A DNA stretch of 24,265 bases from an uncultured Sulfurovum sp. GTDB taxonomy: Bacteria; Campylobacterota; Campylobacteria; Campylobacterales; Sulfurovaceae. Location: positions 1 through 24,265 of the forward strand of contig CACVAU010000054.1 in NCBI GenBank assembly GCA_902727915.1, written 5' to 3'. A program made the position numbers and the translations under genes. Shown in pieces: positions 14,953-23,363 of this stretch. Below the pieces are notes generated by a model. That model saw only the letters and a list, made by a program, of their open reading frames with translations, was not told the origin of the DNA and ran no database searches. Numbering within the stretch: position 1 is the stretch's first letter; each line of letters opens with the position of its first letter.

Positions 14953-15654
14953 ATGAATGCACTTAAAGTTTTAGTCACAGGTGCGACAGGTTCTATTGGA
15001 ACGGCTATTGTAAAAGCGTATGCCTCAGAGGGATATTATGTTTACATTCATTATCATCGCAATCAAAATAAAGCAAAAGAACTTTTGAATAGTATTGGTT
15101 CAGGTGAAGTTGTTGGTTTTGATATGAATAATAAAGAAGAAGTTTTAAAAGCTTTGGAGTATTTAGAAGTGGATGTTCTTATTAATAATGCTGGAATTAT
15201 TCGTGACAGTCTTTTCTTTTTTATGGAAGATGAGGCATGGAATGAAGTGATTAATACCAACCTTAATGCACCTTTTTACATTACTAAATTGATTGCTAAA
15301 AATATGATTCGCAATAAAAAAGGGAGTATTGTAAATGTGGCTTCTGTTTCAGGACTGTGTGGTAATGCAGGACAGGCAAACTATGCTGCTTCTAAGGGTG
15401 GGATGATTTCTTTTACAAAAACATTGGCTGTGGAACTAGGACGTTATAATATACGTGTCAATGCTTTAGCACCAGGCATTATAGAATCAGAAATGATAGA
15501 AGGACTACCCAATATGAAAGCGCTTAAAAAGAGTATTCCTCTTAATCGTTTTGGTTCAGTTGATGAGGTCGCAAAGTGTGCTTATTTTATGGGACATGAA
15601 GCAACCTATGTAAGTGGAGAAGTATTAAATATTTCTGGTGCTATGGTACGATAG
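14953..15654 (+). CDS. 3-ketoacyl-ACP reductase (FabG-like)
   Basis: This 233-residue classical SDR begins directly after the lyase stop. It has the NADPH motif TGATGSIG (9-16), NNAG in LINNAGIIRDS, the catalytic Ser in VASVSGLCGN and YAASK (Y-x3-K), and the APGIIESEM loop. It reduces the 3-keto group formed by the ketosynthase, before dehydration by the hotdog enzymes. In known aryl-polyene clusters a dedicated FabG-like ketoreductase fills this role (ApeQ type). Length and motifs are complete. Confidence 0.93.
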   Translation: MNALKVLVTGATGSIGTAIVKAYASEGYYVYIHYHRNQNKAKELLNSIGSGEVVGFDMNNKEEVLKALEYLEVDVLINNAGIIRDSLFFFMEDEAWNEVINTNLNAPFYITKLIAKNMIRNKKGSIVNVASVSGLCGNAGQANYAASKGGMISFTKTLAVELGRYNIRVNALAPGIIESEMIEGLPNMKALKKSIPLNRFGSVDEVAKCAYFMGHEATYVSGEVLNISGAMVR

Positions 15655-15661
15655 TAAAGAG

Positions 15662-16201
15662 ATGAATTTTCTTTTTTCATTTTTTTATGCTCCTTTAGTT
15701 TTTTTCTCTTTACGTTATTTTGATATTCAAATTGTCTCAAGTATGGTGTTTTGTATGAGTCTCTTGTGGTTTGTTCTTTTGAGAAAGCAAAAAGATTATA
15801 CACGACTATTTCCTTTGTTTTATATGCTTGTTGCTGTTATGGCTTATAGTTTAAATGCTTTTGTGGTACTAAAAATTTTACCACTGCTTTTGGCTACTTT
15901 TTTTACCCTTTTTATATTGGTTTCTTATTTGCAGGGAAAATCACTTATCTTGTATTTTGCAGAGAAGTTTAGTAAAATAGCTCTTAGCCAAAGAGAAAAG
16001 CGTTATATTCATAATGCCACACTTTTTTGGTTTCTGATAAGTTTAATGAACGTGCTAGTTCATGTGAGCATGTTTATGCAAGAAGACCTCTCTTATTGGC
16101 TATATTATAGTACTTTTGGTTGGTATTTTTTATTTTTAGGAGCAGGGCTTATGCAGTTTGTACATAGAAAATATATTTTTTTGAGGAACACAGATGTTTA
16201 G
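15662..16201 (+). CDS. COG4648-like polytopic membrane protein
   Basis: The start is placed at 15662 (MNFLFSFFYAPL); an ATG at 15638 lies inside the ketoreductase gene, and neither start has a well-spaced ribosome binding site. The 179-residue protein has about five to six hydrophobic segments. The C-terminal pattern with SLILYFAEKFSK, then REKRYIHNATLFWFLISLMN and WLYYSTFGWYFLFLGAGLMQF matches the COG4648 family that is a standard member of aryl-polyene clusters. Its biochemical function is not established; a role in lipid attachment or export of the pigment is likely from its neighbours. It overlaps the LolA-like gene by eight bases. Confidence 0.72.
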   Translation: MNFLFSFFYAPLVFFSLRYFDIQIVSSMVFCMSLLWFVLLRKQKDYTRLFPLFYMLVAVMAYSLNAFVVLKILPLLLATFFTLFILVSYLQGKSLILYFAEKFSKIALSQREKRYIHNATLFWFLISLMNVLVHVSMFMQEDLSYWLYYSTFGWYFLFLGAGLMQFVHRKYIFLRNTDV

Positions 16202-16682
16202 AATTTTAATGGTTGTTATGCTCTTTTCGATTTTTTCTTGGGCAGAGAGTATTCGTTTTGTAGAAGAGAAGTATTATGAAGCATTGGAAAGTACTTTTCA
16301 CAAAACAGGTACAGTAAGTTTTTTTAAAGATTCAATGCTGATTCAGTATGATAAAGATGATACTTTACTGACGTATAATGGGGATACTCTTATCATACAA
16401 AAAGGGGAAGAGCAAGAGGTTTTAGACTTAAACAAGAGTATTGAAGTTAAAATATTTTTTATTTTGTTTGAAGCAGTTTATTTTGAAAATGAGAAAGTAT
16501 TAGCACGTTATTTTGAAATTGAAAAGCAAAAAAAAATGATTGTTTTAAAACCCCATCGAAGTATCTCTTCTTATGTGGAGGGCGTAAGTTATAAGAAAAC
16601 TGATAGCAAATTGGATTTTTTACAGATTGAGTTAAGGACAGCAGATCGTATACGCATTGAAGAGCTTGATGAAGTACCATAA
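16194..16682 (+). CDS. LolA-like periplasmic lipid carrier
   Basis: This 162-residue protein has a signal peptide (MFRILMVVMLFSIFSWA, cleavage before ES). The mature part is made of alternating beta strands (TGTVSFFKDSMLIQYDKDD, TLLTYNGDTLIIQKG), the incomplete-barrel style of LolA proteins. LolA-like proteins in aryl-polyene clusters are thought to carry the lipidated pigment across the periplasm from the MMPL exporter to the outer membrane. It is encoded between the membrane protein and the exporter with overlaps on both sides. It is short for LolA and diverged, so the call depends partly on context. Confidence 0.72.
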   Translation: MFRILMVVMLFSIFSWAESIRFVEEKYYEALESTFHKTGTVSFFKDSMLIQYDKDDTLLTYNGDTLIIQKGEEQEVLDLNKSIEVKIFFILFEAVYFENEKVLARYFEIEKQKKMIVLKPHRSISSYVEGVSYKKTDSKLDFLQIELRTADRIRIEELDEVP

Positions 16683-18798
16683 TTTTTTAATTTTTATTGT
16701 CTCATGTTTATTGCTGATAATATTTCAAAGTTATACACAGTTATCTACGTCTTTGTTGTCAGTTTTGCCAAAAGGAGAGTCTAAAGCGCTGATAAAAAGT
16801 TTTGAACAAACAAACAATGCTAAAGTATTGTTGTTAACCATTAAAGGTTTTGATGCCCAAGCCTTAGTAAAAATTAGAAGCTTGGAGAAAGCACTGCTCA
16901 GTCTCTCTTTTGTTGCTCCTAAAACCATACAAAAAAATGATAATCTTGAAGAACATCAAAAGATGTATAAAATATTAAGCCATAATCTTGATGAGAAGAA
17001 ACTTTCAGAGTTGGAAGTCTCTAAGAGCTTACAGCATTTATATGAAGGGATGACAAGTTCTTTTTTTCCTGTTCACATTGACCCTGTTGACCCTTTTGAA
17101 CTTTTAGATTCTTCTGAAGAGTTTGGAACTGAGACTGTTGAGGTGGCTATTAAAAATGGACAGCTTATTTTGCCTGATTATGGGTATCTTACGGTATTGA
17201 AGCTAAGCAGTCAAAGCTTAGAGGAGCATCGACAAGTTTATCAAGAGATTCATGCTCTTTTAGGAGAAGAGAAAGGGCTTCAAGTTTTTAGTCCTCTGTT
17301 TTATTATGTTGAAAATTCCCAAGTAATTATGTCTGATGTCAATAAAATTATATGGATGGCATTGGCTTTATTGTTAGTGCTTTATCTTTACATTCTAAAA
17401 GATTTTTTTCTGTTAGTAAATACCTTAATGACCTTAGGTACTTCTGCGATGGTTGCAACCATCGTACTAGCACAGTTGTATGATGAAGTTTCGGTTTTTG
17501 TGTTTGTCTTTGGTATTTCTGTGAGTACCATTGCCATAGATTATATGTTTCATCATTATGTACATGGGTATTATGATGGTCATAAAAAAGAATACAATCG
17601 TGAAGTACTATTTGGATTTTTAACCACGATATCGGCATTTTTAATTTTAAGTTTTAGCTCTTTTTTATTAATTCAACAAATTACTATTTTTAGTATGCTT
17701 TCATTAAGTATTTCTTATTTACATTTTGCTTTTTTGTACCCACAACTTAAATTTAAGCGTTTTGAAGTGCAGGGGAATCATGCGATAAAAAGTATCTTTC
17801 AGATGAAAGTTCCCTTGGTTAACGTGAAGTTTTTATTTATTATTTCTATTTTACTGTTACTTTTGTCATTTTTATGGATACGTTTTGATTTTGATTTAAA
17901 AACGTTGGATTATAATAATGAAGCATTAAAAGAACGTGAAGCATTTTTTTCTAAGCAACTTAGTATGGAAAATAAAATGACTTTTGCCATTAAAGCACAA
18001 AGTATAGAAGCCTTAATTAGTGAAGCAAAAAAAATTAAAGAAGAGATGCCTCTGATTAATTTACCGTTAGCTTCATTGTTTACTAAAGAGGATTATGTCA
18101 AGAAGCAACATTTAGTAAAATCGCTTTCAATTTTGAAAGAAAGATTGGAACAAGAAGCCAATAGACTTGGTTTTAAAGCAGTGTACTTTCAGAATGCTTA
18201 TGATTTAGAGAGGGGTTTTGTGGCTTATACTTATGAAGATGTTCAGGCTTATGGAATTGACATAGTAAAGATAAATGATTTTTATTTTAGCTATGGAACG
18301 CTTGGACAGGAGGCGTATCAACATCTCTTGAATTATGAAGCTGTAGAGAGTTTAAGCCTGAAAGAACATTTTGAAAGTGCTTTAAAAGCATCCATAGAAG
18401 AACTTTTAAAACTTGGTCTTTTAGCCCTGTTTGTGGTGGTTTTTCTCTTGTATTTTTTTAGCAAAAAATCAATGATAACTGCACTGATTTTTCTGCTGTT
18501 TCCTTTGGCGATGGTGAGTCTTTATGCTTACTTTACGGTGTTAAATATTTTACATCTTTTTATGCTTTTTATTATTTTGGCACTGGGCATAGATTATGCT
18601 ATTTATCTAACAAGGGTTAATGACATGTTGACTAAAAAAGCCATAAGTTATTCACTTATAAGCAGTTTTGCAGGGTTTGGTGTCTTGGTATTTAGTTCTG
18701 TTACGGCATTGTTTTCCATTGGGGTTGTGGCAACAATTGGTATTGTTGCTATTTTTATTTTATTGTTATTGATGAAAGAGGATAATAATGTATCTTAA
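16669..18798 (+). CDS. MMPL/RND-family lipid exporter
   Basis: The start is ATG 16669, with GAAGAG at 16659-16664; the TTG at 16657 is less likely. The 709-residue protein has one N-terminal membrane segment, a periplasmic loop of about 190 residues, a block of five segments, a second segment/loop repeat and a final block: the twelve-segment RND duplication. Acidic residues expected for proton relay lie in STIAIDYMFHHY and in LALGIDYAIYLTR, the MMPL-type GIDY motif. It probably extracts the pigment lipid from the inner membrane and hands it to the LolA-like carrier. It overlaps the ligase gene by 11 bases. Confidence 0.9.
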   Translation: MKYHNFLIFIVSCLLLIIFQSYTQLSTSLLSVLPKGESKALIKSFEQTNNAKVLLLTIKGFDAQALVKIRSLEKALLSLSFVAPKTIQKNDNLEEHQKMYKILSHNLDEKKLSELEVSKSLQHLYEGMTSSFFPVHIDPVDPFELLDSSEEFGTETVEVAIKNGQLILPDYGYLTVLKLSSQSLEEHRQVYQEIHALLGEEKGLQVFSPLFYYVENSQVIMSDVNKIIWMALALLLVLYLYILKDFFLLVNTLMTLGTSAMVATIVLAQLYDEVSVFVFVFGISVSTIAIDYMFHHYVHGYYDGHKKEYNREVLFGFLTTISAFLILSFSSFLLIQQITIFSMLSLSISYLHFAFLYPQLKFKRFEVQGNHAIKSIFQMKVPLVNVKFLFIISILLLLLSFLWIRFDFDLKTLDYNNEALKEREAFFSKQLSMENKMTFAIKAQSIEALISEAKKIKEEMPLINLPLASLFTKEDYVKKQHLVKSLSILKERLEQEANRLGFKAVYFQNAYDLERGFVAYTYEDVQAYGIDIVKINDFYFSYGTLGQEAYQHLLNYEAVESLSLKEHFESALKASIEELLKLGLLALFVVVFLLYFFSKKSMITALIFLLFPLAMVSLYAYFTVLNILHLFMLFIILALGIDYAIYLTRVNDMLTKKAISYSLISSFAGFGVLVFSSVTALFSIGVVATIGIVAIFILLLLMKEDNNVS

Positions 18799-20002
18799 GG
18801 TCGCAAATGATGATGGTAGTTTAAATGCTTATGAGATTGTTAAAGAAGAGTTTGTGGAAGAGAAGACTGAGGGTTTACTTGGTTATATTGGAACAGAATC
18901 TAAAGAAGCCAATGCGCTTAATATTTTAAAAGCATATTTTTCAGAAGCAAAAGTTATTTTATTTGATTCTAGCAATAAGGCAATAGCTGAACAGTTAGAA
19001 GCGTTAAATGTTCCAGCGTTTAGAACAGGACAAAGTACTAAGACAATTTTTGATAAAGAAAATTTTAATTTTATTTATTTTACCAGTGGGAGTACAGGGA
19101 TACCGATCGCTGCTTTAAAATCTAAATCGAACCTAGAAGCAGAAGTTGCTGTGTTATCAGCTTTATTAAAAAAATATAAAATTAAAAAAGTTATTGTTAC
19201 GGTACCGTTTATCCATTTGTATGGTACATTATTGGGCTTAATGTATCCTCTAATGAATGATATTGATATCGTCTTAAAAGAGCATTTTTTACCCCATGAA
19301 TTATTAAGCATGATTGAGCCTTACAGTATGGTAGTTACAACGCCTTTGTATATTAAAGCCATGAATAAACTGGCAGAAAAAAAAGATTTAACCCATGCGC
19401 TTTTTATCAGTTCAACAGCCCCTTTAGATACGCCAAATATTTTAAACTTTAAGCAAAAGTTTGAAGCTGATATTATGCAAATTTTTGGTTCAACTGAAAC
19501 AGGAGGAATTGCGTATAAGCTTAATGATGAGAGCCTTTGGAAACCCTTTAATGGGGTTGAAATATCGGTTAATAGTAATCAAGAGTTAAGAGTTAAATCA
19601 CCTTTTGTATCTGCTGTACTTTATGAGGAGATATTTAAAAGAATTAATGGTGAAGTACAGACATTTGATTATATAGAAGAGGAAGCATCTGGTTTTAGAC
19701 TTGTAGGTAGAAGTGCTAAGATTTTTAAGTTGGCAGGTAAACGGTATTCTACCATTCAAATCGAGCATATTTTAGAAAATGTGCAGGGCATTGTTAATGC
19801 CTTAGTATTTGTCGAGTTTGATAAGGCTTCCTTAAGAGGAGAACTTTTAGATATTACTTTGGAAACAGATCTAGCTTTTACGGTGAATGAGATTAAAAAG
19901 ATATTAAAGTCGCATTTGTCTAACTTGAAGTTTTCGATTAAATTAAATTTAGTCAAAGAGATACCTAAAAATTTAGTAGGCAAAAAATTACGAATAAAAT
20001 AG
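18788..20002 (+). CDS. Acyl/aryl-activating ligase (ANL superfamily, ApeH-like)
   Basis: This 404-residue adenylate-forming enzyme has the P-loop FTSGSTGIPIAALKS (98-112), FGSTETGG (233-240), the hinge region GRSAKIFKLAGKRYSTIQIE and a C-terminal IPKNLVGKK with the catalytic Lys at 399 or 400. It is shorter than typical CoA ligases, mainly in the N-terminal domain. In the known pathway a ligase of this kind loads the aromatic acid made by the ammonia-lyase onto the ACP. GAGGATAATA precedes the start. It is the last gene of the run; a perfect AT-rich hairpin covers its stop codon. Confidence 0.85.
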   Translation: MYLKVANDDGSLNAYEIVKEEFVEEKTEGLLGYIGTESKEANALNILKAYFSEAKVILFDSSNKAIAEQLEALNVPAFRTGQSTKTIFDKENFNFIYFTSGSTGIPIAALKSKSNLEAEVAVLSALLKKYKIKKVIVTVPFIHLYGTLLGLMYPLMNDIDIVLKEHFLPHELLSMIEPYSMVVTTPLYIKAMNKLAEKKDLTHALFISSTAPLDTPNILNFKQKFEADIMQIFGSTETGGIAYKLNDESLWKPFNGVEISVNSNQELRVKSPFVSAVLYEEIFKRINGEVQTFDYIEEEASGFRLVGRSAKIFKLAGKRYSTIQIEHILENVQGIVNALVFVEFDKASLRGELLDITLETDLAFTVNEIKKILKSHLSNLKFSIKLNLVKEIPKNLVGKKLRIK

Positions 20003-20018
20003 CATGGCTATTTTATTC
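19992..20018. terminator. Hairpin terminator between convergent genes
   Basis: GAATAAAATAGC (19992-20003) and its exact complement GCTATTTTATTC (20007-20018) form a 12-base-pair stem with loop ATG. The ligase stop codon lies within the left arm, and the convergent lipoprotein gene ends at 20026. The stem is AT-rich with T-runs on both strands, so it may work in both directions, though the low GC content makes it weak. Confidence 0.55.
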
Positions 20019-20025
20019 AGATTGC

Positions 20026-20403
20026 TTAAAGGCGTATATCAATCGCTTTTTCAAGGTTTTGAACCCAACCATTATAGTTGGAATGAATTTCTTTGCTTTC
20101 TGGATCATAGTCTAAGTTGGAACTACTAACATAGTCAATATTATAAGCACGGTTGGTATAGGTAATTTTAATAACAGCTAAATGGGTTCTTAAATGCAGT
20201 TTACCTTCAGCAATGCCTGGTTGTGTTTGTGTAATTTTCCAACCCAAAGACTTACCAGCTTCTTTAATGATTTTATAAACGTTATCAGCTGATTTTTGTC
20301 CTTCAATCTTGCTCTCTTGTACATTATAAATAGGGCTTGTCCTACAGGCTGTAAAGAGGAGGGTGATGAGTAATATGGCTGTGATTTGAAATGGTTTTTT
20401 CAT
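20026..20403 (-). CDS. Small lipoprotein of unknown function
   Basis: This 125-residue protein has a lipoprotein signal peptide MKKPFQITAILLITLLFTAC with Cys20 as lipidation site; the -3 position is Phe, slightly off consensus. The mature part contains KIIKEAGKSLGWKITQTQPG, then LHLRTHLAVIKITYTNRAYNIDYVSSSNLDYD and HSNYNGWVQNLEKAI, a conserved-looking pattern I recall from uncharacterised proteobacterial lipoproteins. It lies 47 bases after the Fur-family gene on the same strand and may be the last gene of the zinc operon, but could also be an independent gene. Confidence 0.7.
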   Translation of the reverse strand: MKKPFQITAILLITLLFTACRTSPIYNVQESKIEGQKSADNVYKIIKEAGKSLGWKITQTQPGIAEGKLHLRTHLAVIKITYTNRAYNIDYVSSSNLDYDPESKEIHSNYNGWVQNLEKAIDIRL

Positions 20404-20450
20404 TGTTTTCCTTTGAAGTTAATGTTGAATTTTATGAAGAGTAAATTCAC

Positions 20451-20891
20451 TTATTGGTTATTTTTTTGACAAGATTCACAGAGTCCTGTTAAGGTAATAT
20501 TAATAGAGTTAATCTTATTTTGTTTTGCCATATTGGAAAAATAAAGTGCGTCATCAAACTGTAACTCACCTAAACAAAAGACGCTATGACAGGATTCACA
20601 TTCAAAATGAGGGTGTGATTTTGCCCCTTGATGGATGTATTCATATTGGGCTACTCCTTCACTACTTAAAAACTCTTGGACAATATCTTTTTCATTAAAT
20701 TGACGTAATGAACGGTAAATAGTCGCAAGGTTCACAGAAGTGATTTGTGAACAGGCTTTATGTAAGTTACTTACATCTTGAGGTGCTTTACTACTTTTAA
20801 GAATTTGGAGTAAAACACTTTTTGCTTTGGTGTTTTTAATTCCTTTTTGATTGAGTTCTTCTTTAATTTGATTATTATTCATGTTAGCCAT
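20451..20891 (-). CDS. zur: Fur-family zinc-dependent repressor, probable Zur
   Basis: This 146-residue protein has the Fur layout: winged-helix DNA-binding domain (residues 8-80, recognition helix near SVNLATIYRSLRQF), then the metal region HPHFECESCHSVFCL with C98-x2-C101 and the C-terminal C138-x2-C141 forming the structural zinc site. The choice of Zur over Fur or PerR comes from the neighbours: it follows genes for a zinc-binding protein and a COG0523 GTPase on the same strand. The ribosome binding site AAGGAG stands 11 bases before ATG 20891, or 20 before the in-frame ATG at 20882. It probably represses its own operon through the palindrome at 23286-23322. Confidence 0.85.
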   Translation of the reverse strand: MANMNNNQIKEELNQKGIKNTKAKSVLLQILKSSKAPQDVSNLHKACSQITSVNLATIYRSLRQFNEKDIVQEFLSSEGVAQYEYIHQGAKSHPHFECESCHSVFCLGELQFDDALYFSNMAKQNKINSINITLTGLCESCQKNNQ

Positions 20892-20927
20892 TGTAGATAA
20901 ATCTCCTTGAAACTAGGCTTTATCCTA

Positions 20928-22220
20928 TTATTGGTTATTAGCAATAGCATTGGCTTTTTTTATTAAGTTTGTTGACCAGTCTCGTGCTAAAGGAGTCTCT
21001 TTTAATACTTTGATGTTCAATTCATGGGCAATGACTTTAGCACTTTTATCTGAAAACTCTTTTTGCGTGAATATGGCTTTAATATTTTGTTTGTGTGCTT
21101 CTTCAATGATTTGTTTTAAGATTCTTGGTTTGGGTGCTTTTCCCTCTACCTCTACAGACATTTGAACCAATCCATATTCTTTAGCAAAGTACCCCCAAGA
21201 AGGATGAAAAACCATAAACTTTGAACCTTGTGGAACAGAGAGTAAAATTTCTTTAATTTGTCTGTCTGTTTCTTCAATTTCTTCTAAAAATTTTTTATAG
21301 TTTTCTTCATAATAGTTTTCATTTTCATTGTCAAGTTTTACGAGAGTCTCATAAATATTTTTTGCCATTATTTTTACATTAGAAGGTGCTGTCCATGTAT
21401 GAGGATCTAATCCTCCATGATGGTGGTGATGAGAAGCATTTTCTGGATCTGAAACAATGGGTTCAATATTATGGTTGCTTGTGTCTTTTAAAAAATGTTC
21501 TTTATCTTCAAATTCAAAAGGCATGTGTTCTGTAAAAAAGAGGTAATTACCAGATTCTTGAATATCAAGTTTAAATATGGTCTCTTTTTTTGTTTCGTCA
21601 AAGCTTAATTGATAGAAACTTTGTTGACTATTTAAGACATCAGCATCTTTGACTAGGGTTGGTGTAGTTAAATGAAATAAAGCTTCTGCTCCTTTTTTGT
21701 ATTTAACGATTAATACATCATTTTTTGTTGTGGTTTGGAGCATTAAAAATTTCATTGTGGGGTCAGCATATTTGCCAAAAACTTTTGAAAAACTCCAATA
21801 GTAAGTTCCTTTTTTTAAGCTAAAAACACCTGCCCATTCATAAAGAATTTTTTCATTATTTTTTTCTGCTTTATAAGCATAGTTGGCTTTTGCTAAGCCC
21901 ATAAACTTAATGCCTTTAGTCATATTGGAAAATTGCATTTTTTGGTTATGATAGGCAAATTTTTCAAGCCAAGCATTTTCAAATCCAACTTTAATGGGAA
22001 AATAAATATCTGCTTTAGCGAGTGCTACCATCTGTGATGGTTTGGGGGCGTAAGTATGTGGGTCACTACCTGGTTTAACCATGGTGGTGACATGTACTTT
22101 ATCACCACCAATTTTTTCAACAAATGTTTGTTGAGGTAAAATACTAACAACAGCATGGACTTTAGCATAGAGGGTGTTAGCTGTGAGTATGAACAGCGTT
22201 AACATGAGTCTATTAAGCAT
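20928..22220 (-). CDS. znuA: Zinc ABC transporter substrate-binding protein with an inserted domain (ZnuA-like)
   Basis: This 430-residue periplasmic protein has a signal peptide (cleavage near LYA-KV, residue 19). Zinc-site elements are H55 in SDPHTYAPKPSQM, H274 in GGLDPHTW, H339 in VFHPSWGYF and an acidic residue near the C-terminus. Ordinary ZnuA proteins are about 300 residues. Here roughly 140 residues (about 121-262), rich in beta-strand pattern, stand where others have a His-rich loop: YEWAGVFSLKKGTYYWSF at its start and YLFFTEHMPFEFEDKEHF near its end, followed by five His (264-268). It lies 13 bases after the COG0523 gene. No ZnuB or ZnuC gene is in the window, so the transporter must be completed elsewhere. 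Confidence 0.88.
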   Translation of the reverse strand: MLNRLMLTLFILTANTLYAKVHAVVSILPQQTFVEKIGGDKVHVTTMVKPGSDPHTYAPKPSQMVALAKADIYFPIKVGFENAWLEKFAYHNQKMQFSNMTKGIKFMGLAKANYAYKAEKNNEKILYEWAGVFSLKKGTYYWSFSKVFGKYADPTMKFLMLQTTTKNDVLIVKYKKGAEALFHLTTPTLVKDADVLNSQQSFYQLSFDETKKETIFKLDIQESGNYLFFTEHMPFEFEDKEHFLKDTSNHNIEPIVSDPENASHHHHHGGLDPHTWTAPSNVKIMAKNIYETLVKLDNENENYYEENYKKFLEEIEETDRQIKEILLSVPQGSKFMVFHPSWGYFAKEYGLVQMSVEVEGKAPKPRILKQIIEEAHKQNIKAIFTQKEFSDKSAKVIAHELNIKVLKETPLARDWSTNLIKKANAIANNQ

Positions 22221-22233
22221 CTATAGCCTATCT

Positions 22234-23250
22234 CTAGTCATGATGATGTGCATGACTATGCTCATGGTCATGATGCTCATGTGTATCTTGGTGTTTGTCT
22301 TGAATCATGCTTAAATAGTTAAAAGTATTTTCTAATAAGTTTAAGTCAATCTCTGTATCTTCCCCAATAAAGACCAAAGCAGATTCTCCATCATAATCAG
22401 CCAACTCTTCAAAAGAGACATTTCCAAAAGCGTAGTTGACAATCAGTGGGGTTGGTACGTCTTCTACTTTGACCATTCCTTTAACACGATAAATGTTTTT
22501 TGGAAGTGACTTCAGCAGTACATCTAGGTCGTTAAAAGTAATTGCTTTATTAAATTTTCCGACTCTTCTATCGATGGCATCATGATGATGCTCGTGATGA
22601 TGGTCATCTGTAACTAAACCAATAATTTCATCAATTTGATAAACACCTTCAAAGACATCTTTGGGAAGAATACCTTGTTTAGCATGGTGAATAAAGTAAT
22701 TGTTAAAAACTTTCTTACCTGTCATGGTATTTTTAATGTCATGTCGCTCTTTATAGGTAATGATGTCTCTTTGTGCTTGGTTAAGTTCTTCATCTGTAAC
22801 CAAGTCAGTTTTGTTTAGAACAATAATGTTTGAACCTCCTACTTGATACTTGGCTGTAGGATTATGCATATATGAGTCATAGTTTTTAGCATCAACAACA
22901 GATATAACACCTTCCACGGAGATTCCAAGGTTTTGAAGTGAAAGAAAGACAGGGAAGGGCTCTGCTGCTCCAGAAGTTTCTACAAAGAGAATTTCAGGCT
23001 TGTATTTGTTAATAATTTCAATAACACCACTTTCAAACTCTTGAGACATTTCACAACAGATACACCCTTCTGAAATTTCTATGACATCACTATGAACATT
23101 TTTTAAAATGTTCTGATCGACACCTATTTCTCCAAACTCGTTAACAACAATGGCAACATTTTTGTCGCTAAAATGGTTTTTGACTGTATTGGTCAGCATA
23201 CTACTTTTACCGACACCTAAAAATCCTGTAATAATGAATGAATGAATCAT
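22234..23250 (-). CDS. COG0523 (CobW/ZigA-like) zinc-responsive GTPase metallochaperone
   Basis: This 338-residue G3E GTPase has Walker A GFLGVGKS (9-16), the metal-binding CxCC motif as GCICC (62-66), ETSG (91-94) and the guanine motif NKTD (146-149). A His-rich loop DDHHHEHHHD is at about 215-224, and the C-terminus (from about 321) is almost entirely His, Asp and Glu. Members in zinc-responsive operons are thought to deliver zinc to client proteins under starvation. It is the first gene of the minus-strand operon; AAAGGA precedes its start, and the palindromic operator lies 36 bases upstream. The divergent gene encodes a GTP cyclohydrolase II relative, a possible former client. Confidence 0.9.
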   Translation of the reverse strand: MIHSFIITGFLGVGKSSMLTNTVKNHFSDKNVAIVVNEFGEIGVDQNILKNVHSDVIEISEGCICCEMSQEFESGVIEIINKYKPEILFVETSGAAEPFPVFLSLQNLGISVEGVISVVDAKNYDSYMHNPTAKYQVGGSNIIVLNKTDLVTDEELNQAQRDIITYKERHDIKNTMTGKKVFNNYFIHHAKQGILPKDVFEGVYQIDEIIGLVTDDHHHEHHHDAIDRRVGKFNKAITFNDLDVLLKSLPKNIYRVKGMVKVEDVPTPLIVNYAFGNVSFEELADYDGESALVFIGEDTEIDLNLLENTFNYLSMIQDKHQDTHEHHDHEHSHAHHHD

Positions 23251-23285
23251 GACTATCCTTTATGGTTCTTTTTTAATTTTGGAAG

Positions 23286-23322
23286 CATATCATAAATGCA
23301 ATTAATTTGCATTTATGATATG
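23286..23322. promoter_or_regulatory. Perfect 16-bp-arm palindrome, candidate Zur operator
   Basis: CATATCATAAATGCAA (23286-23301) and its exact complement TTGCATTTATGATATG (23307-23322) flank the spacer TTAAT. The palindrome sits between two divergent genes of a zinc-starvation locus and covers the -35 box of the plus-strand promoter. A related site occurs at 24009-24033. A Fur-family repressor is encoded in the flanking operon. Binding by Zur is inference. Confidence 0.75.
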
Positions 23323-23334
23323 GGATGATATAAT
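23307..23334 (+). promoter_or_regulatory. Promoter of the RibA-like gene overlapping the operator
   Basis: TTGCAT (23307-23312), which is part of the right palindrome arm, and TATAAT (23329-23334) are 16 bases apart, 30 bases before ATG 23364. Repressor on the palindrome would block it. Confidence 0.6.
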
Positions 23335-23363
23335 TTTAAAATTCATCATGAAGGAACAAGTAA

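Noticed and set aside
22234..22300. Repetitive DNA at the end of the COG0523 gene
   Set aside because: The CATGATG-like pattern is explained by the His/Asp-rich coding tail and is not an independent repeat.
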